A stretch of DNA of 27,290 nucleotides, taken from the IMG/VR virus record IMGVR_UViG_3300025141_000600, positions 1 to 27,290 of that record. One strand, 5' to 3'. This DNA comes from a virus. Below, piece after piece: positions 1 through 7,803 of the stretch; position 1 is the first letter of the stretch, and every line of letters begins with the position of its first letter. The notes under the pieces were generated by a model. That model was not told the origin of the DNA, did no database searches, and saw only the letters and a program-made list of their open reading frames with translations. Both the position numbers and the translations under genes were made by a program.

Positions 1-39
1 TAACTTATAATTATCTAATAAAGCGTAATAATAGTCCAT
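1..39 (-). CDS. Possible 5' end of the next gene (partial, unknown)
   Basis: An ATG at 39-37 opens a reading frame that stays open for 13 codons to the window edge, giving MDYYYALLDNYKL. It starts just beyond the terminator that closes the tube gene and lies on the same strand as every other gene. Upstream there is only a weak AAGAA Shine-Dalgarno-like stretch. In T4 the portal gene (20) follows the tube gene, so the portal or a small gene before it would be expected about here, but 13 residues are too few to assign a family. It could also be chance. Confidence 0.45.
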   Translation of the reverse strand, partial: MDYYYALLDNYKL

Positions 40-54
40 GATATTCTTATTATA

Positions 55-90
55 GAAAAAGCCCAGCCCAGAATAATCCAGGCTGGGCAG
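55..90 (-). terminator. Rho-independent terminator after the tail tube gene
   Basis: Read on the minus strand, an 8-bp GC-rich stem (GCCCAGCC at 88-81 pairing with GGCTGGGC at 68-61) with a 12-nt loop is followed at once by TTTTTC (60-55). It lies about 35 nt beyond the stop codon of the tube gene. This is the classic intrinsic terminator layout and probably ends the sheath-tube transcript. Confidence 0.9.
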
Positions 91-124
91 ATACTATCTT
101 TTTATTTTTCTCACCTATGTTTAA

Positions 125-688
125 CTATTTAGAACTCGAATCGCCGTGATCCATGAAGTCGTAACGGAATTCCACCTCAATAGTATGGAACTCATTAGTC
201 CCATAATTAAATTCAGCAGTCTTCCATGATTTGGGGTATACCCCATACACAGTAGTCTCATACTTAGGCTTACCCTTAGGGTCCAAGTGTATAATAGTAG
301 CCTTCGGTGCCTTAAAGTTACCTGCGGTCTGCATTGTACCATTCATAGGATCATAAATGGACGTATACCAATTCCAAAGAGTTTCTGATATTTTATTTTG
401 ATACTGATTATCGAAGGTCACTGTCAGAGCCTCAGGACTGGACTTTCCAGGATAGAAGACCTTATCATTAACCCTGTGTACTTCAATATCCTCAGAAGCA
501 AATCCTATCTGCGTTACTTGCTTTGCAGCCAAGGTCAGGAATTTGGACTCTACCCCTGCGACAGTAGTAGGTATCTCGAAATGAATCTCGAATTGATAAG
601 CTCTTACTGAATCAAGACCTTGAGAAATCAGAGGAAGTGTAACCCCATTCATTCCTCTTTTACTATCAACTATTCTTTCTGTTGTCAT
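125..688 (-). CDS. 19: Tail tube protein, T4 gp19-like
   Basis: This 187-aa protein is the expected subunit of the inner tail tube, which stacks as hexamers inside the contractile sheath and conducts DNA. The assignment rests on its size (T4 gp19 is about 160-170 aa), its position directly after the sheath gene, and its sequence style: an N-terminal RAYQFEIHFEIP strand, a central segment with VNDKVFYPGK, and a C-terminal strand ending VEFRYDFMDHG, as in T4-type tubes. The start ATG at 688 follows the sheath stop by 12 nt and has AGGAG upstream. The gene ends with TAG and is followed by a strong terminator. Tube proteins are usually among the most abundant virion proteins. I see nothing odd in it; the family call is firm and no other role is likely. 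Confidence 0.9.
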   Translation of the reverse strand: MTTERIVDSKRGMNGVTLPLISQGLDSVRAYQFEIHFEIPTTVAGVESKFLTLAAKQVTQIGFASEDIEVHRVNDKVFYPGKSSPEALTVTFDNQYQNKISETLWNWYTSIYDPMNGTMQTAGNFKAPKATIIHLDPKGKPKYETTVYGVYPKSWKTAEFNYGTNEFHTIEVEFRYDFMDHGDSSSK

Positions 689-700
689 TTTTATTTACTC

Positions 701-2875
701 CTATAAACTTCCTAGTTGTGCTGATTGATTAGTTAGATTCAACTCGAAAACTACCATTTCTGCGGTCTTGGTTGGCTTAATTAAAACCTTAGTCCACATT
801 TCGTTTCTGTCAACTCTAACAGGTGTATTAGTAGTCTCATCACAAACTACTCTGAACTCTGTAATGCCTCTTCTTCGAGAGATATCATCTAACATTGGGT
901 TTAGAATACCCTCTACTCTTTCCCAAGTAAATTTATCATTAGGCTCAAATACTAATCTTTGAGTAGAGGCAAGAATCTGCTTCTTAATATAAATCATCAT
1001 TCTACGAACATTGATTCTATCAAGTGCAGTGGGTTGTCTCTGCGTAGTACGTTGTCCGAAGATAGCGATACCATTCTGGGGGAAGTTAACGATGGGATTC
1101 AGGCAGTTACCACCTGAGTACATTGAGTCTCTATCCCCTTGGTTGAGGACAACTTCCACATCCGTAGGCTTGGTCAAGCGTCCACGAACAAAGCCAGCAG
1201 GTGCAAACCACGGGTCTGCCACAGCATCTGTAACACCTATCTGACGGGCTCCATAGATCTCAGGGGCAAGCCAACGGTCCTTCTTGTCAAAGACTTGGAA
1301 GACCTTAACCCAAGGCCAGTACAGCGAAGCGTAAGAGCTATTAATAGCTGCTGTCCTTGTTGTAGCAAAACCATTACTCCAGTCAATAGCATCTCCTGGT
1401 TTTCCCACCGCAAATGGTGGGGATAAGAGTGCAAGGAAATCTGTAGTTCTTTCTGCGACGGTAACTAATCCATTCTGGATAGTTTGGTTGTCTCCTACTC
1501 CAGGTCCTGGAGCTATAGCAAGGGAAATATTAAGAACTGGGTCGTCCAACGCTTCCATTCCTGTCTTACCGCCGTCCGCTTTAACTTGTCCAATAATAGC
1601 AGTTGCTGTCAAAGCAGGAGTGGTTGGGACTCCATTATTTCCCCCTGCAAGATTATAAGTACCTTGAACAAGTTTAACAAATCTTGGGTTAACGGTGGTG
1701 GTGGTGGCTATGGTGCCATTGGTCCCTGTAATAGTTCCACCCACTAAACTGGCTAGAGGCTTCTCAAAGGAAGTTAATGATGTAACTGCTACGGTATCAT
1801 CATATGTACCAGTCGCAAAATTTGCAGTTATATAGTCTGATGTTCTGGCATCATAGCTATTACCAATATTTGTCTCTAAGAATGAAGAGGATAACATTCC
1901 TGATTTAAAGTTTTCAGCGACAACACCCAAGTTATTAACCTGTTCAATAGCGTTATCAGCCCCGTTAACATCAACCTCAAAGGATACTCCACTAGTAGTT
2001 CCGTCTGCCTTGGTCCCAGCGTTGTATCCTGCTCCAGGCCATATACTTTTAACAAGGTAGGAAACAGAACTTGTATTCATAATAGTCCCCGAAGCTACAC
2101 CATCTGCTGTGGCGGTTCCCGATGCTCCTAGATAATCTAACGGTGAAATCCCCTGAACATCAAGCCAATCCCCCCCTGTTGAAGATAGAATTTGCATCTG
2201 GCAGTCTACTGTTGCTAAACTTCCTGCTGCGGCACCTACAAGGAAAGAAGAAGCATCACCCGTATTTCCGTCCGCAAAGGCTCCAAATCTATCAGCGTCT
2301 AAACTTCCTCCAATAACTTTCTTCAAAGCTTGAATAGTGGTTGCCCCCTCAGAAGCAGAGGCTGTGATTGTCCCAGACGGAATAGTATAAGTTTTAGCAT
2401 CTACTATTTTTGATCTAGCATTATCGTATGTAGTAACAATAAATCTAATACCTGAAGTACCAAGGTCAGCACTTCCGATAGCGGACATTCCAATATCAGT
2501 TGGCCTATATTTAATGGGACCACTGTGCGTACCACTTACCTTAAATGCGGGACATGCTCCCAGTTGTACAGCAGCGGAAGCCTCTACAGCTACAGCGGTA
2601 TCAGCGCAGCGAATAAAGCGCAGAGAGTTTGTAGATTCTAAAATCTCCAATGCACCTTCAAGAGCTTGACCCTTAAGGTCTTCTGAAGGCTCTCCAAAGG
2701 TGTCAATAAGACCCTGTTGTGAAGTAATTAACTCGGCTTTTCTCTGATTAAGTCCAGCAATTGGACCTCTCGAAGCGAACCCTACAATACCCACAACAGA
2801 AGAGTTTAGGGTTGGTGGGTAATCAGAGATATCTTTCTCTATAACATATACACCTGGACTTACGAAATTCGGCAT
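701..2875 (-). CDS. 18: Contractile tail sheath protein, T4 gp18-like
   Basis: This 724-aa protein is the contractile sheath subunit that surrounds the tube and drives injection. The N-terminus (FVSPGVYVIEKDIS, residues 4-17, then SVVGIVGFASRGP) is the standard opening of phage sheath proteins, whose terminal arms link neighbouring subunits. The C-terminal third carries the other family hallmarks: the segment FGQRTTQRQPTALDRINVRR, and a final domain with RRGITEFRVVCD and VLIKPTKTAEMVVFELNL. It is a little longer than T4 gp18 (659 aa). The central part is rich in Thr, Ser, Gly and Ala and probably forms the variable surface-exposed domains. The start has AGGAGA nearby. It is followed by the tube gene with a 12-nt gap and preceded by a 58-aa gene, so sheath and tube are probably co-transcribed. 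Confidence 0.96.
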   Translation of the reverse strand: MPNFVSPGVYVIEKDISDYPPTLNSSVVGIVGFASRGPIAGLNQRKAELITSQQGLIDTFGEPSEDLKGQALEGALEILESTNSLRFIRCADTAVAVEASAAVQLGACPAFKVSGTHSGPIKYRPTDIGMSAIGSADLGTSGIRFIVTTYDNARSKIVDAKTYTIPSGTITASASEGATTIQALKKVIGGSLDADRFGAFADGNTGDASSFLVGAAAGSLATVDCQMQILSSTGGDWLDVQGISPLDYLGASGTATADGVASGTIMNTSSVSYLVKSIWPGAGYNAGTKADGTTSGVSFEVDVNGADNAIEQVNNLGVVAENFKSGMLSSSFLETNIGNSYDARTSDYITANFATGTYDDTVAVTSLTSFEKPLASLVGGTITGTNGTIATTTTVNPRFVKLVQGTYNLAGGNNGVPTTPALTATAIIGQVKADGGKTGMEALDDPVLNISLAIAPGPGVGDNQTIQNGLVTVAERTTDFLALLSPPFAVGKPGDAIDWSNGFATTRTAAINSSYASLYWPWVKVFQVFDKKDRWLAPEIYGARQIGVTDAVADPWFAPAGFVRGRLTKPTDVEVVLNQGDRDSMYSGGNCLNPIVNFPQNGIAIFGQRTTQRQPTALDRINVRRMMIYIKKQILASTQRLVFEPNDKFTWERVEGILNPMLDDISRRRGITEFRVVCDETTNTPVRVDRNEMWTKVLIKPTKTAEMVVFELNLTNQSAQLGSL

Positions 2876-2891
2876 TTTAAATAATCTCCTG

Positions 2892-3068
2892 TTATGCGTC
2901 TCTAATTGCTATTAGATTCCGTAATTGGAACCTTATAACGTGATCAGTAATGTATGAAGCAGGGACCTTTATTGTCTGTTTGGGGGTTAGATAAAAATCC
3001 TGGACCCCTTTGGGGGTTCTCAGTGGCAAACTCCAGCTCTGTAGACTTGTGTTGGTAATAGACTTCAT
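2892..3068 (-). CDS. Small 58-aa protein between gp15-like and sheath genes, unknown function
   Basis: An ATG at 3068-3066 with a strong AAGGAG Shine-Dalgarno sequence six nt upstream opens a 58-codon frame ending in TAA at 2894-2892. The protein begins MKSITNTSLQSWSLPLRTPK and ends LRNLIAIRDA. It is basic, has no membrane segment or signal peptide, and reads as a short beta-rich domain (PKGVQDFYLTPKQTIKVPAS) with a C-terminal helix. Without it there would be a gap of about 245 nt in an otherwise gapless operon, and its ribosome site is one of the best in the window. I do not recognise a named family. From its position between the sheath stabiliser and the sheath it may be a minor head-tail or tail-completion component, but that is inference. 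Confidence 0.8.
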   Translation of the reverse strand: MKSITNTSLQSWSLPLRTPKGVQDFYLTPKQTIKVPASYITDHVIRFQLRNLIAIRDA

Positions 3069-3083
3069 AATTGTTCTCCTTAG

Positions 3084-3091
3084 TATTTACT
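3084..3091 (-). promoter_or_regulatory. AGTAAATA box upstream of the 58-aa gene (weak late-promoter-like)
   Basis: On the minus strand AGTAAATA lies in the 52-nt gap between the gp15-like gene and the 58-aa gene. It has two mismatches from the T4 late promoter TATAAATA. It forms the centre of a 12-nt dyad (TAGTA-AA-TACTA, 3081-3092) and overlaps a hairpin-capable TACTAC-TTTA-GTAGTA (3088-3103 on the plus strand). It lies only about 15 nt from the start codon, so as a promoter it would leave almost no leader. Low confidence. Confidence 0.25.
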
Positions 3092-3120
3092 ACTTTAGTA
3101 GTATTTTTTTATAATTTTTT

Positions 3121-3846
3121 TTAATAGATTGTACTATCTGTATTAAATTCTTCAATTTCTCCTGTAGAAGTTATGAGGAATTTTGGATTAGGGATATATC
3201 CCTCTAATTTAACGGAAAATGTTCGCCTGAGGATCCTGTCCTGACGGTCATCTGCCTCTAATGTTGACCCATCTGTTTCTTGATCCAAGAAAGCAATGGC
3301 TGAATTTGTATGAGAATTCTTTATAACTAAATGTGGATTAAAAAGTAATCTTATTTGTTCTATAATTTGATCTAAATTAGCTTTGTATTTAGACCAAATA
3401 TTTATTTTATATTCAATATCTAATGCTCTTGGAGCTATACTTACTACTCTAAATGCTCGTTTTTTCTTCTCACTCCAAAAAGACTCATTAACTAGCGAGA
3501 AAGAGGCTCTTCTTCTGGGGTCGGCATTGTTTGAGGAGTTTTGATCTATAGAAATTATAGGAAGAATGATATTATTCTCTTGCGTTAGTTTTGCTATCGT
3601 TCTTTCTGGATTAGCATGAATACATTTAATATCAATCAGTTTTGATTCTGAATTAATATAACTTAAAGTGCCTAGTTTAGATATAATAAATCGCAAACTC
3701 TCTTTATAAAACATGGGAATTTGGCTTACTTTAGTAGTTTTTTCATAGATAACATCTCTAGCCCACTCAGTAGCACCCTTCTTTTTCTCTAAGTCTGGGA
3801 ACTCTCCCTTAGCTGTTGATTCTATGCTGTTTGTTTTAAAGCTCAT
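3121..3846 (-). CDS. 15: Proximal tail sheath stabiliser and completion protein, T4 gp15-like
   Basis: This 241-aa protein matches the T4 gp15 type, which caps the finished tail (tube and last sheath ring) and forms the docking surface for the head neck. Family features visible are the central stretch DIEYKINIWSKYKANLDQIIEQ followed by LLFNPHLVIK (a YELSIFTRYEDDMFQIVEQ...FQPHF equivalent in T4), then RILRRTFSVKLEGYIPNPKF near the end. T4 gp15 is 272 aa, so the size fits. Its ATG overlaps the end of the gp14-like gene by 11 nt, so translation is probably coupled. The order gp13-, gp14-, gp15-like, then sheath and tube follows T4 except that the terminase genes 16 and 17 are missing from between. 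Confidence 0.85.
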   Translation of the reverse strand: MSFKTNSIESTAKGEFPDLEKKKGATEWARDVIYEKTTKVSQIPMFYKESLRFIISKLGTLSYINSESKLIDIKCIHANPERTIAKLTQENNIILPIISIDQNSSNNADPRRRASFSLVNESFWSEKKKRAFRVVSIAPRALDIEYKINIWSKYKANLDQIIEQIRLLFNPHLVIKNSHTNSAIAFLDQETDGSTLEADDRQDRILRRTFSVKLEGYIPNPKFLITSTGEIEEFNTDSTIY

Positions 3847-4432
3847 CGTAAGAGTCCTCCAAACTTTGAATAGTATTTGGTCTTCCTAAAGGATCTGTAG
3901 TTTTTGACAAAGGTGTGTCCTGCACATCCGACGAATCACGGAGGAGTTTAGCGGAACATACTAAATGATAAACGCCATACAATTCAAAGCTATCTTCCTG
4001 AACCTCAAACACTTCATACTTTTGATTTTGGAACCTTGGCTGAAGTACATCTCCTGCTTTTATATTTCCACTAATTCGATGTTCCATATAGCTTTTATTG
4101 AATATAAATACTTGATCGTTTGTAAGCTCTATACCAAACTGGCTTAGATTTTCTTCAATCACTTTAGGTTCATAATGTCCATAAACTATAACAGGTTCTT
4201 TTGTTATGGGCTTATTGCGCTCTTCCATATACACATCATCAAATTGAGACTCACCTTGCATGTACGGAAAATAAAGTATCTCAGAGCCAGAGATTTTAAT
4301 TAGCTCGTCGTCCACTAAATTAAATAAATTAATATCAGGATTAGCGGGGTCAAAAAAGTTTAATTGGCCTGTGGATTCTTCTATATGAGGAATTGGCATA
4401 GAAGGTCCGTTGGCTTTATAATTATTATTCAT
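3836..4432 (-). CDS. 14: Neck protein, T4 gp14-like
   Basis: This 198-aa protein is probably the gp14-type neck component that, with gp13, closes the portal end of the filled head and receives the tail. Evidence is its position between clear gp13-like and gp15-like genes and its own pattern: a segment ISGSEILYFPY (residues about 48-58), acidic FDDVYMEERN shortly after, then a beta-rich core with IELTNDQVFIFNKSYME and RPKFQ-like KAGDVLQPRFQNQKYEVFEV. This pattern is what I know of gp14-like proteins in T4-type phages. T4 gp14 is about 256 aa, so this one is shorter. It starts at TAATG, sharing one base with the stop of the gp13-like gene. The family call depends partly on synteny. Confidence 0.8.
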   Translation of the reverse strand: MNNNYKANGPSMPIPHIEESTGQLNFFDPANPDINLFNLVDDELIKISGSEILYFPYMQGESQFDDVYMEERNKPITKEPVIVYGHYEPKVIEENLSQFGIELTNDQVFIFNKSYMEHRISGNIKAGDVLQPRFQNQKYEVFEVQEDSFELYGVYHLVCSAKLLRDSSDVQDTPLSKTTDPLGRPNTIQSLEDSYDEL

Positions 4433-5295
4433 TAGTATGTTGAGAACCTTGCTGGCTCTTCAAACTCATCAATCAATCTCTGTAATAGTTTTTCTTTTTC
4501 TTCTTGGCTTTCCTTAAGGAGAGCATCCCCATTAAGTTTAGCACCCCCACCAGGAGATGGGACTGTTTGGTACTTGCCTCTAATTTCTCCAAGTACTCCT
4601 TTTGCACATGCTAAGGCGTACTGCTGAATCCAGTTTCTATATGCAGGATGTAGGGTATCAGAGTTTAGTCCTCTGTAAATAATAATAACAACTTGATCAT
4701 TAGTGACGGGCTTAGGTGTTATATGTAAATACCTATTATCCAATACAGTAAAAGACCCCTCCTGACCTAAAATCTTTCTAGTCATTTCTAGATTTTGCTG
4801 AAGAAGATAAAAATCCCCTATCCCAAAATTTTGAAATAAGAAGTTATCTTGGAAGTATTTTATAAAAAAGTCAAATTCTAAGGTCCCAGCCTGAGATTGA
4901 ATAGAAAGTAAAGTCTTCTTGTATACTACATACTCTAAGTTATTTAAAATATAACTAGGTATATCATAAGTATTAATACCAGCGGTTGTCTGAAACGCTA
5001 CAAACTGTGTAGAGAATAGAGGTGCATGATTATACATAGTACTAATAGACTCATCTATACAAGTCTTTAGTTGGAAGGGCGTAAGCTCTACTCGTACAAC
5101 AGGGTGTCCCAATCTGGCTAAGATAAAATCTTTAAGAGTCTCCTCAAAGTGGCTCCACTCTACTCCATCTACTATGGTGGTAGCGTTTAATTTTTCTATA
5201 TCTATTTCGCCGTTAGGGGTTCCATCCTCAACATTCTTTCCCCCATATTGGGAGAAACTGTTACCGTAGGCCGCTAGTTTCGGTTTTATCGGCAT
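4432..5295 (-). CDS. 13: Neck protein, T4 gp13-like
   Basis: This 287-aa protein resembles gp13, the neck component that binds the portal after packaging. Diagnostic stretches are ILARLGHPVVRVELTPFQLK (residues about 57-76; compare the LG-PV-VE motif with following helix in gp13) and the C-terminal helical end WIQQYALACAKGVLGEIRGK with PSPGGGAKLNGDALL and a charged helix, which is very typical of the family. T4 gp13 is 309 aa. The start at 5295 is supported by AGAGGAT upstream and overlaps the 75-aa gene by 35 nt, an unusually long overlap here. The next gene begins at its stop codon. Confidence 0.85.
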   Translation of the reverse strand: MPIKPKLAAYGNSFSQYGGKNVEDGTPNGEIDIEKLNATTIVDGVEWSHFEETLKDFILARLGHPVVRVELTPFQLKTCIDESISTMYNHAPLFSTQFVAFQTTAGINTYDIPSYILNNLEYVVYKKTLLSIQSQAGTLEFDFFIKYFQDNFLFQNFGIGDFYLLQQNLEMTRKILGQEGSFTVLDNRYLHITPKPVTNDQVVIIIYRGLNSDTLHPAYRNWIQQYALACAKGVLGEIRGKYQTVPSPGGGAKLNGDALLKESQEEKEKLLQRLIDEFEEPARFSTY

Positions 5296-5488
5296 TAGTT
5301 ATCCTCTTTACTTTCTTCGATACTGTCTTCTTCTTCTTAGTAGTTTTAACTGGCTTTGTAGTTTCAACCAATATAAATTCAGAAGATGGAGGAGAATCTA
5401 TGTCTACAACATCCCCCCTACTAATACTAATTAGAGCATCTTCTACTAATAATACAGTTGACAAAGTTCCATTATACCTATATTTCAT
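5261..5488 (-). CDS. Small basic-tailed protein downstream of the capsid gene, unknown function
   Basis: This 75-aa protein begins MKYRYNGTLSTVLLVEDALI and has two parts. Residues 1-45 look like a small beta-rich domain (RGDVVDIDSPPSSEFILVE). Residues 46-67 are very lysine-rich (KTTKKKKTVSKKVKR) and would bind nucleic acid or an acidic partner. The start has AAAGGGG well placed upstream, and it is the first gene after the capsid terminator. Short proteins of this kind often follow the major capsid gene in tailed phages; a role in head decoration or head-tail joining is possible but not shown. Its last 35 nt overlap the gp13-like gene in another frame. Confidence 0.8.
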   Translation of the reverse strand: MKYRYNGTLSTVLLVEDALISISRGDVVDIDSPPSSEFILVETTKPVKTTKKKKTVSKKVKRITNADKTETSGLR

Positions 5489-5511
5489 AATAACCCCTTT
5501 AAGTTATATAG

Positions 5512-5556
5512 GTAAAAAATAAGGGCTTAGATATTTAAATCTAAGCCCTTATTAAT
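5512..5556 (-). terminator. Strong rho-independent terminator after the major capsid gene
   Basis: A perfect 15-bp inverted repeat (arms 5518-5532 and 5539-5553, core AAGGGCTTAGAT) with a 6-nt loop is followed on the minus strand by ATTTTTTACC. It lies about 20 nt beyond the capsid stop codon. It should end the abundant head-module transcript; the neck and tail genes beyond it need readthrough or a separate promoter. Confidence 0.93.
5532..5539 (-). promoter_or_regulatory. TTTAAATA box inside the capsid terminator loop (possible late promoter)
   Basis: On the minus strand TTTAAATA spans the loop and the inner end of the stem of the capsid terminator. It has one mismatch from the T4 late promoter TATAAATA. 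A start site a few bases downstream would give a leader of about 35-40 nt before the 75-aa gene, including its AAAGGGG ribosome site, and would explain how transcription resumes after the terminator. AT-rich hairpin loops can give this by chance. Confidence 0.3.
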
Positions 5557-5575
5557 TTCTAACAGTAGTTAGATA

Positions 5576-7120
5576 TTATGCACCAACTACGTTACCTCCT
5601 GCGACAGCAGAATTGGTAGTCTTATTACCTGGTTGGAATAACCAGTTAGCAGAGAGACCAACGAGTCTAATGATTCGATAGAATCTTGACCCTGGTGAAA
5701 CAGCAGCTTTGCCGTAACGGGTCAAGATACCCTTCCTTGGTTGGAAGGTAAGAGGATCAGTAATAGTTGGGAGCTGCTGCAATGGAATATACGGGCAATA
5801 AACAAAGCCAGAATCCATAGGACCAGAGCCCTTATAACCAATCATAATCTCGTCTTCTGGGTACATAGGATCTACATAGAGATCATACTTACCAGCAAAC
5901 TTACCCTTGTACTCAATAGAGTTAGCAGTCATATTTGTTGGACGATCAGCAGCTTGCATACCACCTTCAAGCTTCGCAGCAGATTCAAGCATAGAAGCAA
6001 CTAAAGGTGAAGTAACTACCCAAGTACCTGGACCACGGAAGGTGGTCTTGTAGATATCATTTGATGCAAAGTTAATTGCAGCAAGAAGGTTAGCATACAC
6101 ATGACCAACATGCTGTGGTGCAAAAGCAGTTCCTAGGAACGAACTTGATAGGTCCACTAAGTAGACATTGCTGTTAGTTCCTGACGGATTAAAAGCATCC
6201 TTATTAGCAAAATCGTAAAGATATTCACCAGGAATAAAACTCTCAACACCCGTTCCAGCAGTAGGAATATGTTTTGTACCCGTGTTCTTGAAGTCGTTGG
6301 AGTTGCCGTTGTCGAGTGATCCTCTGTCCCATCCACCAATATTAGAAGGATCGTATGATAGCATACGAAGATCTTCAATCAACTCACGGTCAATTTCAAG
6401 AGTAAGTTCCTTAGACAGGAGATCAGTAAGTTCGCCCTCCATATCAAGGTTGTGATACGCACGAAGATCCTGAGCTGCCTCAAGAGTCCAAAGTGCTCTC
6501 ATCTTGCGTGTACGAGCAACAACGGGTTGCTGCTCAATGTGCATATTGATTTCAGCAATTTCGTCGTCTGAAAGAGCCTCACCAGCAGAAACGCTGTAAC
6601 CAAGAATGGTCTGGCTGTCGGGCCAAGAAGCAATCTGACCCCCCATTGTGGTAGACGGTGCACCAGAAGTGTCACCTAAGATAGCACTGAAGTTTGTCCC
6701 TGCTCCACCTGCAACGTGGCCGTTGCCCGTGAAGATAGAACTTGCAGTATTACCGCCATAGGTCAGGCGATACTTGCTATAGACTGTCTCAGTGCGTGGT
6801 GTCTCGCCCAGATGGCGATCATGGCCTAGATAAAATATCTGCGAAACGGGGCCACCCATAGGCTGAACGCCTACGATGCTGTTTGCGATTAGTTGCGGAT
6901 ACACGCGACGAATGAGGGGGAATGCAAACTTTTGGAATGTACCAAGTTTACCCACTGTGGTTGGCGCAGCAACCTCGTCCACTCTATCTGCATTTTCAGA
7001 TAGGATCGACTTAGCTTGATTCTCAAGAAGCTGCGCTGTGACCTTACGGGTATAGTCATTATTAATCCCCTCAAGTACGGGTTCCCACTTGGTTAAAATT
7101 TCTGGATTTTCTTCTAACAT
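5576..7120 (-). CDS. 23: Major capsid protein, T4 gp23-like
   Basis: This 514-aa protein is the HK97-fold shell protein; T4 gp23 is 521 aa. Matching landmarks are the N-terminal ILTKWEPVLEGI (gp23 has LLNKWKPLLEG), FPLIRRVYPQLIANSIVGVQ followed by PM (residues about 67-88), LEAAQDLRAYHNLDMEGEL near residue 213, YKGSGPMDSGFVYCPYIPL near 427, and FQPRKGILTRYGKAAVSPGS toward the end. Such proteins are cut by the prohead protease after (I/L/V)-x-E; here RVDE (Glu49) just before VAAPTT is the likeliest site and LSE (Glu42) an alternative, which would remove about 42-49 residues. The start has TAAGGAAAA upstream. Scaffold lies immediately before it and a strong terminator after it, as expected for the most expressed gene. 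Confidence 0.97.
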   Translation of the reverse strand: MLEENPEILTKWEPVLEGINNDYTRKVTAQLLENQAKSILSENADRVDEVAAPTTVGKLGTFQKFAFPLIRRVYPQLIANSIVGVQPMGGPVSQIFYLGHDRHLGETPRTETVYSKYRLTYGGNTASSIFTGNGHVAGGAGTNFSAILGDTSGAPSTTMGGQIASWPDSQTILGYSVSAGEALSDDEIAEINMHIEQQPVVARTRKMRALWTLEAAQDLRAYHNLDMEGELTDLLSKELTLEIDRELIEDLRMLSYDPSNIGGWDRGSLDNGNSNDFKNTGTKHIPTAGTGVESFIPGEYLYDFANKDAFNPSGTNSNVYLVDLSSSFLGTAFAPQHVGHVYANLLAAINFASNDIYKTTFRGPGTWVVTSPLVASMLESAAKLEGGMQAADRPTNMTANSIEYKGKFAGKYDLYVDPMYPEDEIMIGYKGSGPMDSGFVYCPYIPLQQLPTITDPLTFQPRKGILTRYGKAAVSPGSRFYRIIRLVGLSANWLFQPGNKTTNSAVAGGNVVGA

Positions 7121-7137
7121 GTGTAAATTTTCCTTAC

Positions 7138-7779
7138 TTAAGATTTATCAGAAGGCATGAACTTCATGACTTCGGGGGTTAAAAAATCATTGAACGCCCT
7201 TGGATTGGACTTAGTGATTTTCTTATTGTCAACATCTTCTGAGATGATAACTGCTTTTTCTGAAGACTTGAATGGCTTTTCCTTAGATTCCTCTAAAATT
7301 GAGACTGCCTCTAATAGTTTAGCCCTATCTTCTTCAAGCTTTCCAACTTTTTTACCGAGAGCCTTAAGCGATGTCTCTAACTTTTCGGTTTCCTCAAAAG
7401 ATTTTCTGAGTTCTTCCATCAAGATATCAACTTCACCTTCAACTTCTCGCTGCTCTTGGACGAGATCAGAAATTACATTATCCTCATCATCCTTCTTCAA
7501 TTCCAAAGCCATCAAAGTTTTAACTGATTCAAAAAGGCTAGCATTCCTAATGGTTTCGTCCTCTTCGTGCAGCTCTCTAACGGCTTGGTCCTTTAATTCA
7601 TCTACTCTCGCTCTAAGAAATCCCTTTACTTTAGCTTCAAGCTGTAAAGTTTTCTCCTCGACCTGTTCGCAGATGATGTTATTTACTAATTCTGCTACAT
7701 CATTGATTGCTGCTTCTGAGAGCCCCTCAGGCAGTAATTCAGCGATGGGCAGGGTTTGTTCTTCTTTAGTTTTTTTCAT
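7138..7779 (-). CDS. 22: Prohead core scaffold protein, T4 gp22-like
   Basis: This 213-aa, highly charged protein is predicted to be the internal scaffold around which the capsid assembles and which the prohead protease then destroys. It is mostly helical: residues about 25-65 (VAELVNNIICEQVEEKTLQL onward) and about 95-165 form long heptad-like Glu/Lys/Leu helices, typical of gp22 coiled coils. A short C-terminal tail (NPRAFNDFLTPEVMKFMPSD) probably contacts the capsid protein. Possible protease sites of type (I/L)-x-E include LLPE before GLSE near residue 18. T4 gp22 is 269 aa. The order protease, scaffold, capsid is exactly T4 21-22-23. The ribosome site is TGGAG about 10 nt upstream. Confidence 0.88.
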   Translation of the reverse strand: MKKTKEEQTLPIAELLPEGLSEAAINDVAELVNNIICEQVEEKTLQLEAKVKGFLRARVDELKDQAVRELHEEDETIRNASLFESVKTLMALELKKDDEDNVISDLVQEQREVEGEVDILMEELRKSFEETEKLETSLKALGKKVGKLEEDRAKLLEAVSILEESKEKPFKSSEKAVIISEDVDNKKITKSNPRAFNDFLTPEVMKFMPSDKS

Positions 7780-7803
7780 AAAAATAAACTCCAGTCATTA
7801 TAA

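Noticed and set aside
3088-3110. Hairpin TACTAC-TTTA-GTAGTA plus T-run as a plus-strand terminator
   Set aside because: The T-run follows the stem only on the plus strand, where there are no genes to terminate, and the stem is AT-rich.
4103-4110. Exact TATAAATA on the plus strand
   Set aside because: It lies inside the gp14-like gene and points against all genes, so it is most likely chance.
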